Positions 9,585 through 21,332 of a DNA stretch of 64,000 bases are shown piece by piece. The notes under the pieces were generated by a model that was given only the letters and a program-made list of their open reading frames with translations, did no database searches and was not told the DNA's origin. The position numbers and the translations under genes are program-made. This DNA is from Bufo bufo (Eukaryota > Chordata > Amphibia > Anura > Bufonidae): assembly GCF_905171765.1 (NCBI RefSeq), contig NC_053389.1, positions 402,180,645 through 402,244,644 of the forward strand. Direction: 5' to 3'. Numbering within the stretch: the stretch's first letter is position 1; every line of letters starts with the position of its first letter.

Positions 9585-12500
9585 ATGGATCCTTTGAAGG
9601 TAATAACACTTAATGTAAATGGGCTTAATATTCCCCAAAAGAGAAGTCAGGTCTTCCAAATACTCAGGAGAGAGGGGGCAGACCTACTGTTCTTGCAAGA
9701 GGCGCACTTTAAACATAACCATATACCGGTTCTCACTTCCAGACACTATACAAAATGGTTTCACAGCACTCACTCTTCGGCCTCTAGAGGCGTCTCCATT
9801 GGAATAGGTGCCAACGTCCCTTTTCAAACCCAAGCGCAGTACATAGACCCTGAGAGCAGATACTTGTTCCTAAAAGGTACGCTTTTTGGTCATAAATTGA
9901 CCTTAGTTAATGTTTATGCCCCTAACACCAATCAAATACCTTGGCTAATTAAGATGCTAGGTTCCCTGCAAGATTTTAGAGAGGGAATTTTGATCCTGGG
10001 AGGGGATTTAAATTTAGTACTCAACCACCCTATGGATTCCACTTCCAGTGTCCCCAAATATTCCGCTGCACAACTTCGTAAACTGAGGAAGACATTATCT
10101 ACTCACCAAATATCGGATGCCTGGAGGTTGGCTCACCCTAGAGACAGGGACTATACTTTTTTCTCAGCTGTCCACAGATCCTACCAGCGTCTAGACTACT
10201 TGTTCATATCCAACCATGTATTGGAGAGACTTATATCCTCCACTATTGGACAGATCACAGTCTCTGACCATGCCCCTGTCTCTCTGGTGATTCAGCTAAA
10301 AGGTCTTCCCCCTAGGGAATGGTCGTGGAGACTCAATGAAACCCTTTTAGAAAATGAAAAAGATAGAGGTAAATTAGAAGAGAAACTTAAAACCTTTTTT
10401 CGAACTAAACAATACCCCCTCTATAGATAAGACCATGATATGGGAGGCCCATAAGGCGTTTATTAGAGGGGAGCTTATTTCTCTTGGATCCTGGGTGCAC
10501 AAGCAAAGATCAGCTATGATAGATTCTATTTTAGCCCAAATCTCTGCCCTGGAAAACATCAATAAAAGCAATCCCTCGGATACTAACTACAATGATATTC
10601 TTAAGCTAAGAAGTCAGTTGAAGGACCTATTAAACATTAAATCGGCTAAAGCCCTTAGATCAGCTAAATACAAATTTTATATCCATGGTGATAGAGGCTC
10701 CAAGCTTCTCTCTCAGATGATTAAAGGTCAAAGAGAGAAAGCTTTTATCTCCAACATCAAATCAGATAAAGGTCTTAAACTCACCAATACTCCTGCAATA
10801 GCAGAAGAATTTGCCAGTTTTTACTCTTCTCTCTATAACTTGACACCTAATGACCCACGCCAAACCATCGCCAAAATTAACAACTTTCTGGAAACAGTTA
10901 AAGTCCCGACCTTGGGAAAAGATGAAAAAGACACACTACTTTCCCCAGTTACAGAAAAGGAAGTGCTAGAAGTATTGACGAGTATCCCCTCAGGAAAATG
11001 CCCAGGCCCGGATGGGCTACCCATAGTGCACTATAAAAAATTTAAAAGCATTCTTGCCCCATACCTAGCAGATTTGTGTAATTTCCTTCTAAAGGGACAC
11101 CCCCTCCCACCACAATCACTAATCGCCCACATAACTGTTATCCCTAAAGAGGGAAAAGACCCCACTAAATGTAGCAGCTATAGACCAATCTCCCTGCTTA
11201 ACTTAGATGTCAAATTATGGGCCAAGCTCCTAAGCAATAGGATAGCAAAGTTGCTCCCTAAGCTAATTGGTGAAGAACAAGCAGGCTTTGGTAAAGGTCG
11301 AGAAGGCAACAACAACGTTAGCAGGGTCCTGCACGCCATTTATTACGCAAAAAAACATAAAATCCCCTTAACACTCTTGGGTACTGATGCTGAAAAAGCA
11401 TTTGATAGGGTCAACTGGGCTTTTATGGATAGTGCGCTACACCATTTCGGCTTCCCGCCCTCATTTATCTCGGCCATATTCTCACTCTATACACGTCCCT
11501 CGGCTAGAGTTCTGATTAATGGCTCTCTCTCCCCTCCTTTCCCCATCTCTAATGGGACAAGGCAGGGCTGCCCTCTCTCTCCAGCATTATTCATTCTATC
11601 CCTAGAGATGCTACTGTGCAAATTAAGATATTCTGAGGCTATTATGGGCCTTAAAGTGAATGGGAAAACTCACTCACTGGCAGCCTTTGCGGATGACCTG
11701 CTTCTCTTTATAACAAACCCTAAAGACGCTATCCCAGAGGTGATCAAAATATTTTCAGACTTTGGTGAAATATCTAATTTCAAGGTCAATTATGACAAAT
11801 CTGAAATACTTAATATAACAGCCTCGAAGAAACATATCTCAGAGATCAAAGCATACACTTCCTTCCAATGGCCAAAAGAGGCTATTAAACATCTGGGAAT
11901 TATGATTCCAGCAAACCCCCTACACCTATTCAGACTTAATTACGCCCCTTTATTTAGCAAATTTAAAACCTTTTCTAGCTTCGATTAAACTCCCCTACCT
12001 CTCGTGGCTAGGAAAGAAAAACCTTCTGTCTACTTATGTCCTACCTCAGTTCCTATATATTTTAAGGTGCCTACCCATCCCTCTATCAAACAGATACCTA
12101 TCAGATGTAAGTATTTTATTTAGTAATTTTCTCAGGTCTAACAAAAAAACACGTTTAGCTTACTCTCTACTAATTAGGAAAATTAACAATGGTGGATTGT
12201 CTCTTCCCGATTTACAGTCTTATCTTCACGCTATACAGCTGGAAATGTGGATCGATTTGGCTAGACCCCACAATAAGGCCCTACATATGGATCTAGAAAA
12301 AGGCCTACTAGGCGACAACGCTTGTCACCGTTTCTGGGTTCACACACACACCAAAAGGGGAAAAAAAAAACTCAGTGCCCTAACACGCTGTATGCTTCAG
12401 TACTGTAAAAAGAACGAGGCCCTGTTGATGTCTACTTCCAAATTAACGCCTATTGCCCCGCTGTCTGCCCTCCCCTACTTCCTAAATTCAGACAAAAGTG

Positions 12501-13352
12501 ACTTCCATAGAGCGTGGTTCTACCTGTCCGAGCTTAAGATTTCTGACCTGATTAACACCTCAGATCTCCCAGAATTCCTAAAACTGGTCCAAAGCCATAT
12601 ACCCAGTCACTTAAGATCCGTGCTAGTGGAGTTAGATCTCGAACTTTGTTGCAAAAAATACAAGAATCTATATGTAAAGACTCCCACTTGGCTTGAAAAT
12701 TATACCCTTTTACCTAATTTCCCCCTTAAAATCCTCTCAAAACTATATTCTCAACTGAGATTGGACTTCTCATGTGAGAAGCCAACTTACCTGCGAGCAT
12801 GGGAGGGAGAACTGCAGACTTCCTTGTCAAAGGAAGAAGTTAGAGTAATACTAAAACGCTCTCATGGATATTCGAGATGTATACGCATCCAGGAAAATTC
12901 TTTCAAAATACTATCAAGATGGTATAAAACTCCAGACTTCTTACACAGAGCCCACCTCTCCCCCACGGATAAGTGCTGTAGATGTCAGAAAGAGTGTGGC
13001 TCCATTTCCCACATCTGGTGGTCCTGTAGTAATATTTCAAAATTCTGGACAGAGGTAGAACATACTATCAATAAAGTCTGCAGCTCTCATATCTCACTGA
13101 CTCCTGCACTAGTTCTACTATGGTTGTCACGGAACGATTTCAGACCTTCTGGTAGAAATCTGGCCACGCATATGATCTCTGCAGCTAAAAACATTATTCC
13201 AACTAAATGGAAAAGCCCAGAACCCCCTTCCATATAAAGAATGGCTGGATAAAACTAACCAAATTTGTCTTATAGAAGAAATGGTGAGCTGGGAAAGGGG
13301 TAACAGGAAGGCCTTTTCTAAAAATCTGGCAACCATGGTTGAACTTTTATAG
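9585..13352 (+). pseudogene. LINE-1a ORF2: endonuclease-reverse transcriptase, three frameshifts
   Basis: ORF2 encodes the nicking endonuclease and reverse transcriptase used for target-primed integration. I prefer the ATG at 9585 over 9519 because the endonuclease block VITLNVNGLN follows at once. Endonuclease landmarks are LQEAHF, LVNVYAPN, GGDLNLV and SDHAPVS. RT landmarks are SGKCPGPDGLP, YRPISLLN, the motif-A TDAEKAFDRV, TRQGCPLSP and the intact FADD. A CCRCQ..HIWWSC knuckle closes the C terminus. Single-base-type shifts occur near 10410, 11970 and 13222 (C-run), moving the reading frame each time. The final frame ends at a TAG (13350-13352). All catalytic motifs remain readable, so decay is recent but the copy is dead. 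Confidence 0.9.
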
Positions 13353-13453
13353 GGCCTAAGGGTAGCTCGGGGCTCTCCTTCTCCCTTTCAAGTGTCTATC
13401 CACTTACTCTCGTATATACAGCTAGCGGATCAGACCCCTACCCCTCTCTGCTA

Positions 13454-13968
13454 GGTCCCATAGCAGAGATCCAGGCTTCATGTCATAGCAGAGAATCAGG
13501 CTTCAAGTCATAGCAGAGAATCAGGCTTCACGTCACCCACCACTGGAACAGGCCATTGTCAGATATTTAGGCCCTGGCACCCAGACGAGGAGAGAGGTCC
13601 CATAGCAGAGAATCAGGCTTCATGTCATAGCAGAGAATCAGGCTTCATGTCATAGCAGAGAATCAGGCTTCAAGTCATAGCAGAGAATCAGGCTTCACGT
13701 CACCCACCACTGGAACAGGCCATTGTCAGATATTTAGGGCCCGGCACCCAGACAGAGGAGAGAGGTCCCATAGCAGAGAATCAGGCTTCATGGCATAGCA
13801 GAGAATCAGGCTTCACGTCACCCACCACTGGAACAGGCCACTGTCAGATATTTAGGCCCCGGCACCAAGACAGAGGAGAGAGGTCCCATAGCAGAGAATC
13901 AGGCTTCATGTCATAGCAGAGAATCAGGCTTCATGTCATAGCAGAGAATCAGGCTTCACGTCACCCAC
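13454..13968. repeat. Composite minisatellite, left part
   Basis: Variable runs (1-4) of a 25-bp unit, CATAGCAGAGAATCAGGCTT plus 5 bp, alternate with a ~95-bp spacer unit containing CCACTGGAACAGGCCA, TCAGATATTTAGG and GACAGAGGAGAGAGG. The array continues at 30741 on the other side of the BEL/Pao element, so the two parts were one array before that insertion. The last five bases (CCCAC, 13964-13968) are the target duplication. Confidence 0.95.
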
Positions 13969-14422
13969 TGTACTGTCATCACTAACTATTGCATAGTCTG
14001 TTCATTTGTGTGCCTTTAGCACCATCTAGTGACCTTTATCTGTAAGTGCATCTTTTGCCTTGTTAAGTTATGCATATTCATTAGGTCACCTGACTTCCTG
14101 CTCACAGTGCTTTCTGGGAAAGAGACAGGCTCCTGCTTCCTTTTCTCCTCACCTCATGGAAGGAGCAGTTACACATTGTGTGTCTCTTACTAAAGCATCG
14201 TCGGTAAGGGATTAATTAATGTTTTTGTGTAAGTTTTGTGTACACTGTACTGTATATTCAGTTCTTGTATGTTCATTTTATTATAGTTTACCTTATCTAC
14301 TGCTGGTTAATAAAAACCACAGACTACAGAAACAAGTCTCATCTTATTAACTAGTAGAATGGTGATATCTGCCTGTTGAACTGCATACAGACCACGGGGG
14401 TACATGTTGTGAGAACAGGACA
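13969..14422 (+). repeat. BEL/Pao 5' LTR
   Basis: The 454-bp LTR runs from TGTACTGTCATC to GAGAACAGGACA. A polyadenylation signal AATAAA is at 14309-14314. It matches the 3' LTR throughout, apart from a small indel near 14190 and scattered substitutions. Confidence 0.93.
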
Positions 14423-14660
14423 GTAAACGACGACTACTAGCGAGAGAGACGCACCTGACTACACAGAAGTCTGTTGCGGTCCACGCAATATCTGCAAACG
14501 GACACCACAGCGACTTCTATACAGTCCAGTGCTGCAAGGGGATAGCCGCTTTAAGCAATGTAGACACATTTGATTGCATACTGTGACCGCTCTCTAAGCA
14601 CAGCTACCGGCATTCCACAGCACAGTAGTCTCCACGCAGTTAAGTGTCTTCACCAACACC

Positions 14661-15930
14661 ATGTCGCGTAGCACAGTATCAAGCTACAAGACAAGATCAA
14701 GAAAGGATGGTTCCACTAAGTCGTCTTCCGTTAGCAATGCGGCTGCCATTGCCCGCGCAAAGGCAGAAGCCGCGAAGGTCAAAGCAGCCTTTGCCGAACA
14801 AGAAATGAAGATGAAAGAAGAAAAGGCACAGCTGGAAATGAAGATGAAAGAAGAAAAGGCACAGCTACAGGCTTCAATAGACATGCAAAAGGTCCTCTTA
14901 GATGCAAAGCTAGAGGCTTCAATAGACATGCAAAAAGTCCTCTTAGATGCAAAGCTAGAGAAACTCGCCGTAGAGAAAGAAACGGCAGCCGCCATAGCTG
15001 AAGCAGAGTTCTTGGAAGCAATGAAATACCCGAAAACCGGAAGTCACCGCAGTGTGCTTAGCCCAGAACTCGGCCAGCAAGATCCTGTACAACGCTCTTC
15101 AGAGTACGTCCGTCAACACTCTAGACCAAACAGCAATGCTGATCCATTCCCAGGAACCGAAGATGTCACCTATGCCACAGAAGAATCATACCATCCAAAA
15201 GAAAGAGTCACGCTCGGAACCCAGTCCTACAAACAAGAGAGCCCAGAGCCACGTGACAAAACTCCAGCAAACTTCCCTGCACACCGAGGAAGCCAGCTTC
15301 CAGTCCAGCTTGCAGAGCCACCTTATCCCTCAAGACGGTATGATATGGGCTGGCCTAAGTCAGAGACTCCATACAGGTATGATCGCCCACCACACTCTCA
15401 CTGTGACTTTCCACCTCCAACCAACCTTAGTAGTAACCAGAGCACAATAGACTTTGCCAGGTTCTTTACTAAACGTGAGCTAGTTACAAAGGGACTGGCG
15501 AAGTTCAGTGATCGCCCTGAAAACTATAGAGCATGGCGGGCCTCCTTTTATAACATTACAAAAGACTTGGGTCTGTCACACAGTGAGGAGATAGACTTCC
15601 TTGTAGATCGGCTTGGAAAAGACTCTGTAGAACATGCCAAGAGAATCAGGGATATTAATATAAACTACCCAGAGATTGGCCTAAAAATGATCTGGGATAG
15701 ACTTGATGAATGTTATGGTTCTGCAGAAGTCATAGAGGGTGCATTGTTTAAAAGAATTAACGAATTCCCTAAAATATCTAGCAAAGGGTTCCAGAAACTT
15801 AGGGATTTAAGTGATCTACTGATGGAATTATAGGTTGCCAAAGCCGAAGGGGATTTACCGGGGCTTGCTTTCCTCGACACTGCCAGAGGTGTCAAACCGA
15901 TTGTATTAAAGCTTCCCCACAACCTGCAGG
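14661..15930 (+). pseudogene. BEL/Pao Gag
   Basis: An ATG at 14661 opens a Ser/Arg-rich start (SSYKTRSRK), then an Ala/Lys/Glu coiled coil. In the coiled coil two blocks are tandemly duplicated: an 11-residue MKMKEEKAQ unit and a 17-residue unit containing SIDMQKVLLDAKLE. The capsid-like part includes FFTKRELVTKGLAKFSD, YRAWRASF and a WDRLDECYG block typical of Pao-family Gag. A TAG at 15831-15833 stops the frame, and related sequence continues to about 15930 before the frame is lost. Gag would form the particle that packages RNA. The duplications may be individual to this copy or family-wide. Confidence 0.85.
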
Positions 15931-16249
15931 AGAAATGAGTCTCCCACGGGTCAAGGTACAAACATATCCACAATGTGCCATTCCCTCCCTTCATGTGTTT
16001 GTTGACTTTGTAAGGCTAGAAGCCAATATTCGTAATGACCCTAGCTTTGATCTATCACAGTCTTGTGCCACTCCCTATGACCACAGACCACACAAAGGAT
16101 CAGTGGCAGTGCACAAAACTAACATTTCACCTGCAGATTCTTACAGGCATTACAGCTCCGCCAGCGACTAAATAGTCAAAGATCCTGGTAAGCATTGCCC
16201 TCTACACAAGAAGCCACATCCTCTTCTGAAGTGCAGAGCCTTTAGAGAA
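15931..16249 (+). pseudogene. BEL/Pao Gag C-terminal part, decayed
   Basis: Fragments of the expected Gag/zinc-knuckle linker (RNDPSFDL, PFPPF-like) can be read by switching between two frames, with several stops. The region joins the Gag frame to the knuckle-protease frame that starts near 16250. Confidence 0.55.
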
Positions 16250-17437
16250 ATGTCCATAGGAGATCGCAAAGCCTTCCTCAAGGAGAACCGCTACAAGTGC
16301 TGCTCATCAACATCACATATTGCCAAAGACTGTCAGGTTAGTGTAAAATGCACAGAATGCAACAACTCAGATCACAACACGGCCCTACATCCTGGGCCTT
16401 TCCCATGGACCTCATCACAGAGTAACAGTGCCAGAGAGCATGGCGGGGAGGAAAGTAACTCTGAAGCTAACCCACCAGCAGTTACTTCACAATGCACTGA
16501 AATCTGTAAAGGGCTCATAGGCGGCAGGTCCTGCTCAAAAATCTGCCTTACAAAAGTATACCCAAAGGGCTGCAGAGACAAAGCCATCAATGTTTATGCT
16601 ATCCTAGATGACCAAAGTAATGCGTCCCTAGCCAAATCTACTTTCTTTGACATTTTCAATATCAAAGGGCCTAACACTCCTTATTCTCTAAAGATTTGTG
16701 TGGGTACTGTAGAAACAGCGGGGAGGAGAGCTAGTGGCTACCTAATTGAATCCATAGATGGTAAAACGTGTCTTTCCTTATCAACTATTACTGAATGTAA
16801 CCAAATCCCTGATAATAGACACGAGATCCCTACACCAGAGGTAGCCATACATCACCCCCATTTACAGCGTATAGCCCATCTCATACCAAAACTCGATCCT
16901 AACGCTCAGATAATTCTACTCCTAGGGAGAGATATCTTACAAGTTCATAAAACTAGAGAACAGATTAATGGCCCACATCATGCTCCTTATGCCCAAAGGC
17001 ATGACCTAGGATGGGTCATAGTAGGAGATGTCTGCTTAGGAAGCATACACAAACCAACCTCCATTAATAGCATGCTCACAAGCACATTAGATAATGGACG
17101 TCCCTCTATTTTCCAACCATGTAAAAACAACTTCCTCATAAAGGAACTGCCACATAGTACTCAACTACCTTGTTCTTTCATAAACTCTGTAGACCACGAC
17201 ATAGCTTGCGACAGTGACGAAGACCACTTAGGTTGCTCAGTGTTCCAAAGGACCAAGGAGGACAATCAGGTAGCAATGTCCCACGAAGACAGATTGTTTT
17301 TAGAAACCATGCAAAAGGAAATCACTAAGGATGAAACAAATAGTTGGGTCGTACCCCTTCCCTTCAGGCCTCAAAGACAAAGTTTGCCTAACAGAAAGCC
17401 TACAAGTCTACAGACGTTTTGTCTCTCTAAGACGTAG
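16250..17437 (+). pseudogene. BEL/Pao zinc knuckle and aspartic protease, start of RT
   Basis: The open frame begins with ENRYKCCSSTSHIAKDC and KCTECNNSDHNTALH, Cys/His clusters of nucleocapsid type (residues about 14-48). A retropepsin-like domain follows, with the Pao-type active-site block YAILDDQSNASLA, in which the Asp-Thr/Ser-Gly triad is replaced by Asp-Asp-Gln-Ser as is usual in this group. The protease would cleave the polyprotein. The frame continues towards the RT start (NSWVVPLPFR) and is lost by a shift between about 17340 and 17437, where the RT frame overlaps. Confidence 0.85.
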
Positions 17438-18392
17438 CTTCCACAAGAAGCCAGAAATGAAAGATCACTTCTTTACTTTCATGAGGAAAATATTTGAGAA
17501 CGGTCATGCTGAGGTAGCTCCCAACCTTAAAAACTCAGAAGAATGTTGGTATTTACCCATATTCGGGGTTTACCACCCAAAGAAACCAGGTCAAATTAGA
17601 GTAGTGTTTGACTCTAGTGCTAAATATGAAGGTGTCTCCTTAAACGACGTCCTGCTCTCAGGTCCAGATCTTAACAACAAGCTCCTAGGAGTACTGCTTT
17701 GTTTTCGTAAAGACTCTGTTGCCTTCATGGCGGACATTCAGCAGATGTTTCATTGCTTTCTCGTTAAAGAGGAACACAGAAACTTCTTAAGATTTCTTTG
17801 GTTTATTGACAATGACCCCACAAAAGATATCTCGGAGTACCGCATGCGGGTACATATCTTTGGTAACAGCTCCTCTCCTGCAGTAGCAACTTATGGTCTC
17901 AGACACTCTGCTCAGGAAGGCGAACTAGAATATGGGTCAGACGTCAGACAATTCGTAGAAAGAGACTTTTATGTAGATGACTGTCTAAAATCACTACCCA
18001 CTGTTGAGGGCGCAGTAAGTCTCCTTAAGAGAGCTCAAGAAATGCTCGCATGCTCAAACCTGAGACTCCACAAAATAGCCTCCAATAGTAAGCAGCTGAT
18101 AGAAGCATTTCCCTCTCAAGACCACTCAAATGACCTACGGAGCTTAGACTTAGGGACTGACTCCCTTCCTATACAACGTAGCCTTGGTCTCCTCTGGGAT
18201 CTAAAATCAGACACGTTTACCTTCCAAGTCAGCCAGGAAGAGAAGCCCTTTACCCGTAGAGATATTTTGTCTGCCATAAACAGTCTTTATGATCCCTTGG
18301 GATTCACGGCCCCCGTTACAATCCAGGGCAAATCACTGCTTAGAGACTTAACTCAGGAGACATTGGATTGGGATCACCCACTTTCCCCTTAA
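17331..18392 (+). pseudogene. BEL/Pao reverse transcriptase
   Basis: One uninterrupted frame carries the RT fold: YLPIFGVYHPKKPGQIRVVF, the motif-A region FMADIQQMFHCF, and the catalytic box FYVDDCL. The downstream connection contains LYDPLGFTAPV, a hallmark block of Pao RTs. It would copy genomic RNA to DNA in particles. The frame ends at a TAA in a poly-A-rich stretch (about 18390), where a frameshift separates it from RNase H. The catalytic Asp pair is intact. Confidence 0.92.
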
Positions 18393-18911
18393 AAAAAGAA
18401 ACATATGGATAAAGTGGAGAAACTCCCTAAAGACTTTATCTAACCTGCATGTTCCACGGTCTTACGCTCCTGTGCCATCCACAGAAGTAAAAACACAAAG
18501 ACTTTATGTATTCTCTGACGCGTCCGTCAAAGCAATTGCCGCTGTAGCTTACCTTAAAACTATAGACAACAAAGGTCAGTGCCACACAGGGTTTGTCATG
18601 GGCAAAGCAAAACTCGCACCACTTCTCGAACATACAATACCCAGGTTAGAACTCTGTGCCGCTGTACTAGCCGTTGAACCAGCTGAATTAATTACATCAG
18701 GGATAAACCTAGAGATTCGAGACACCGAGTTTTATACAGACAGAAAAAGTGGTCCTGGGCTAGATTTACAACCAAACTAGGCGTTTTTACGTTTACGTTA
18801 ACAACCGAGTGTTAAGAATCAGGAGGTCCACTTTTCCAAAGCAATGGCACTTTGTACCTACTGACCATAACCCAGCAGACTTAGCAACCAGGTCAGTTGC
18901 TGCCAGTCACC
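18393..18911 (+). pseudogene. BEL/Pao RNase H region, left part
   Basis: In a shifted frame the blocks LYVFSDASVKAIAA, IPRLELCAAV and EFYTD give the expected Asp-Glu-Asp order of RNase H. A further shift near 18745 leads to FPKQWHFVPTDHNPADLATR, a Pao-typical stretch. The coding is then cut at the TTAA at 18912-18915 by the DNA transposon and resumes after 21332. Dead through at least two frameshifts. Confidence 0.85.
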
Positions 18912-19952
18912 TTAACCACTTCCCATCTGGGCCCTTTGCCCCCTTCCTGACCAGGCCAAATTTTGCGAAACTGACATATCTCACTTTATGTGGTAATAAC
19001 TTTGGAAAACCTTTATTTATCCAAGTCATTCAGATATGTTTTCTCGTGACACATTGTACTTCATGATAGTCATAAATTTGAGTCAAAATATTTCACCTTT
19101 ATTTATGAAAAAATCAAAAATTTACCCAAAAATTTGAAAAATTCGCAATTTTCTAAATTTCAATTTCTCTGCTTTTAAAACAGAAAGCGATACCTCATAA
19201 AATATTTATTATTTAACATTCCCCATATGTCTACTTTATGTTGGCATCATTTTGGAAATGTCATTTTATTTTTTTAGGACGTTAGAAGGCTTAGAAGTTT
19301 AGAAGCAATTCTTCAATTTTTTAAGAAAATTGCCAAAACCCACTTTATAAGGACCAGTTCAGGTCTGAAGTCACTTTGTGGGGCCTACATAGTGGATACC
19401 CCCATAAATGACCCCATTGTAGAAACTACACCCCTCAAGGTATTCAAAACCGATTTTACAAACTTTGTTAACCCTTTAGGCGTTCCACAAGAATTAAAGG
19501 AAAATGGAGATCAAATTTTTAAATTTCACTTTTTTGGCAGATTTTCCATTTTAATCAATTTTTTTCTTTAACACATCGATGGTTAACAGCCAAACAAAAC
19601 TCAATATTTATTACCCAGATTCTGCGGTTTACAGAAACACCCCACATGTGGTCGTAAACTGCTGTATGGGCACACGGCAGGGCACAGAAGAAAAGGAACT
19701 CCACATGGTTTTTAGATGCCATGTCCCATTTGAAGCCCCCTGATGCACCCTTACAGTAGAAACTCCCAAGAAGTGACCCCATTTTGGAAACTAGGGGATA
19801 AGGTGCCAGTTTTATTAGTACTATTTTTGGGTACATATGATTTTTTGATCATTCATTATAACACTTTATGGGGCAAGTTTCTATTTATTTTTTTTTACAG
19901 CGTTCACCTGAGGGGTTCAGTCAAGTGACATTTTTATAGAGCAGATTGTTAC

Positions 19953-20653
19953 GGACATGGCGATACCTAATATGTATACTTTTTCTCATTTATTAAAGTT
20001 TTACACAATAATAGCATTTTTGAAACCAAAAAATTATGTTTTAATGTGTCCATGTTCTGAGAGCTATAGTTTTTTTATTTTTTGAGAGATTTTCTTATGT
20101 AGGGGCTCATTTTTTGCGGGATGAGGTGACGGTTTTATTGGTACTATCTTGGGACATACGCATTTTTGATCACTTGGTGTTGCACCTTTTGTGATGCAAG
20201 GTGACAAAAATTGCTTGTTTCGACAGTGTTTTTTTTTTTTTTTTTTACGGTGTTCACCCGAGGGGTTAGGTCATGTGATATTTTTATAGAGCTGGTTTTT
20301 ACGGACGCGGCAATACCTAATATGTATACTTTTTTTATTTGTTTCACTTTAACACAATAATAGCATTTTTGAAACCAAAAAAATGATGTTTTAGTGTCTC
20401 CATGTTCTAAGAGCTATAGTTTTTTTATTTTTTGAGAGATTTTCTTATGTAGGGGCTCATTTTTTGCGGGATGAGGTGACGGTTTTATTGGTACCATTTT
20501 GTGGGACATACGCGTTTTTGATCACTTGGTGTTGCACCTTTTGTGATGCAAGGTGACAAAAATTGCTTGTTTTGCCACTTTTTTTTTTTTTTTTTTACGG
20601 TGTTCACCCGAGGGGTTAGGTCATGTGATATTTTTATAGAGCTGGTTTTTACG
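19953..20653. repeat. Tandem duplication, unit about 350 bp, two copies plus partials
   Basis: The block ACGGAC.CGGC.ATAC.TAATATG starts at 19952, 20300 and 20652, giving units of 348 and 352 bp. Each unit includes TTTTTGAAACCAAAAAA, GGGCTCATTTTTTGCGGGAT and a GTTCACCCGAGGGGTTAGGTCA block. A less similar earlier piece lies at about 19897-19950. Long T-runs interrupt the units. Confidence 0.9.
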
Positions 20654-20886
20654 GACGCGGCAATACTAAATATGTCTATTTTATTTTTTCTATTTTTAAT
20701 TTTTTTTTTTATTCCTTACTTGGGATTTTTTTTTTTTTTACATGTGAAACTTTTTTTTATTTTATTTTTTCAACCCTTTATTTTATTTTTATTTTATTTT
20801 ACACTTTTCGTCCCCCATAAGGTCATACAAGACCTCTGGGGGACATTTACTTCACTTTTTTTTTTTTTTTTACACTGTTGATTTCT

Positions 20887-21321
20887 CCTGTAACTGGGGC
20901 TGACATAGTAGCCCCAGTTACAGGACAAATGCACCCCTATAGAGGCTGTACAGCAGCAATCCTGCGCTGTACAGCCTCACAGCAGGGCTGATCGAGGTCT
21001 CTGAGAGACCTCACACAGCCCCTGCACTCTCCGGTCCCGGCGGTCACATGACCGCCGGGCCGGAACAGGAAGCGCACAGCGCTTCCTGCCCTGCAGACAC
21101 AGCGCTCGGTGAGCGCTGTGTCTGCAGCGATCGTGAAGGCAGGGACACCTGGGCACTGTCCCTGCCTTGTCTTAGGGTTGCCCTGCTGTCACTGACAGCG
21201 GGCAACCCGATCAGCAGCTGCACGATTAGCGTGCAGCTGCTATTTCTGACAGGACGTTTTAAAACGTGCTGTCAGAAATAGACGTCCACCCATAGGACGT
21301 TTATATCCTATGGGCGGACGT
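20887..21321. repeat. Array of eleven consecutive hairpins
   Basis: Read directly, stems are 20887-20900/20911-20924, 20942-20954/20966-20978, 20994-21001/21005-21012, 21031-21046/21049-21063 (one bulge), 21066-21075/21079-21088, 21091-21107/21111-21127 (17 bp perfect), 21136-21147/21157-21168, 21175-21191/21193-21208 (one bulge), 21213-21224/21230-21241, 21241-21260/21261-21280 (one mismatch) and 21282-21297/21306-21321 (one mismatch). Most of the last 430 bp of the TTAA element is base-paired in this model. Confidence 0.93.
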
Positions 21322-21332
21322 GAGGCGGTTAA

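Larger units (their letters stand above)
8254..13453 (+). mobile_element. Tx1-group L1 LINE (LINE-1a)
   Basis: It starts with GGGGGCGGAGCTAGCCGC near 8254, a G-rich 5' start like those of L1-type elements. It has an ORF1 start at 8357, a polypyrimidine-rich inter-ORF region, and an ORF2 with endonuclease, reverse transcriptase and a C-terminal Cys/His knuckle. The 3' UTR runs from 13353 to a sharp boundary with the minisatellite at 13454. No clear poly(A) or target duplication is seen. A second member lies at about 21766-29235 in the same orientation. Confidence 0.85.
18916..21328. mobile_element. TTAA-flanked non-autonomous DNA transposon (Kolobok- or piggyBac-like)
   Basis: TTAA occurs at both edges (18912-18915 and 21329-21332). 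The reading frame of the host BEL element resumes directly after the second TTAA, which fixes the boundaries. Short imperfect terminal repeats are CCACTTCCC at the left and GAGGCGG (inverse CCGCCTC) at the right. The element has no transposase. The first 1 kb is AT-rich and resembles a very common frog repeat, then comes a 350-bp tandem duplication and then an array of hairpins. Superfamily is inferred from the TTAA target only. Confidence 0.85.

Noticed and set aside
13454..13968. Regular ~25-bp repeats resembling a CRISPR array
   Set aside because: Spacers are not unique, units abut directly, the arrangement is a minisatellite, and the genome is eukaryotic.
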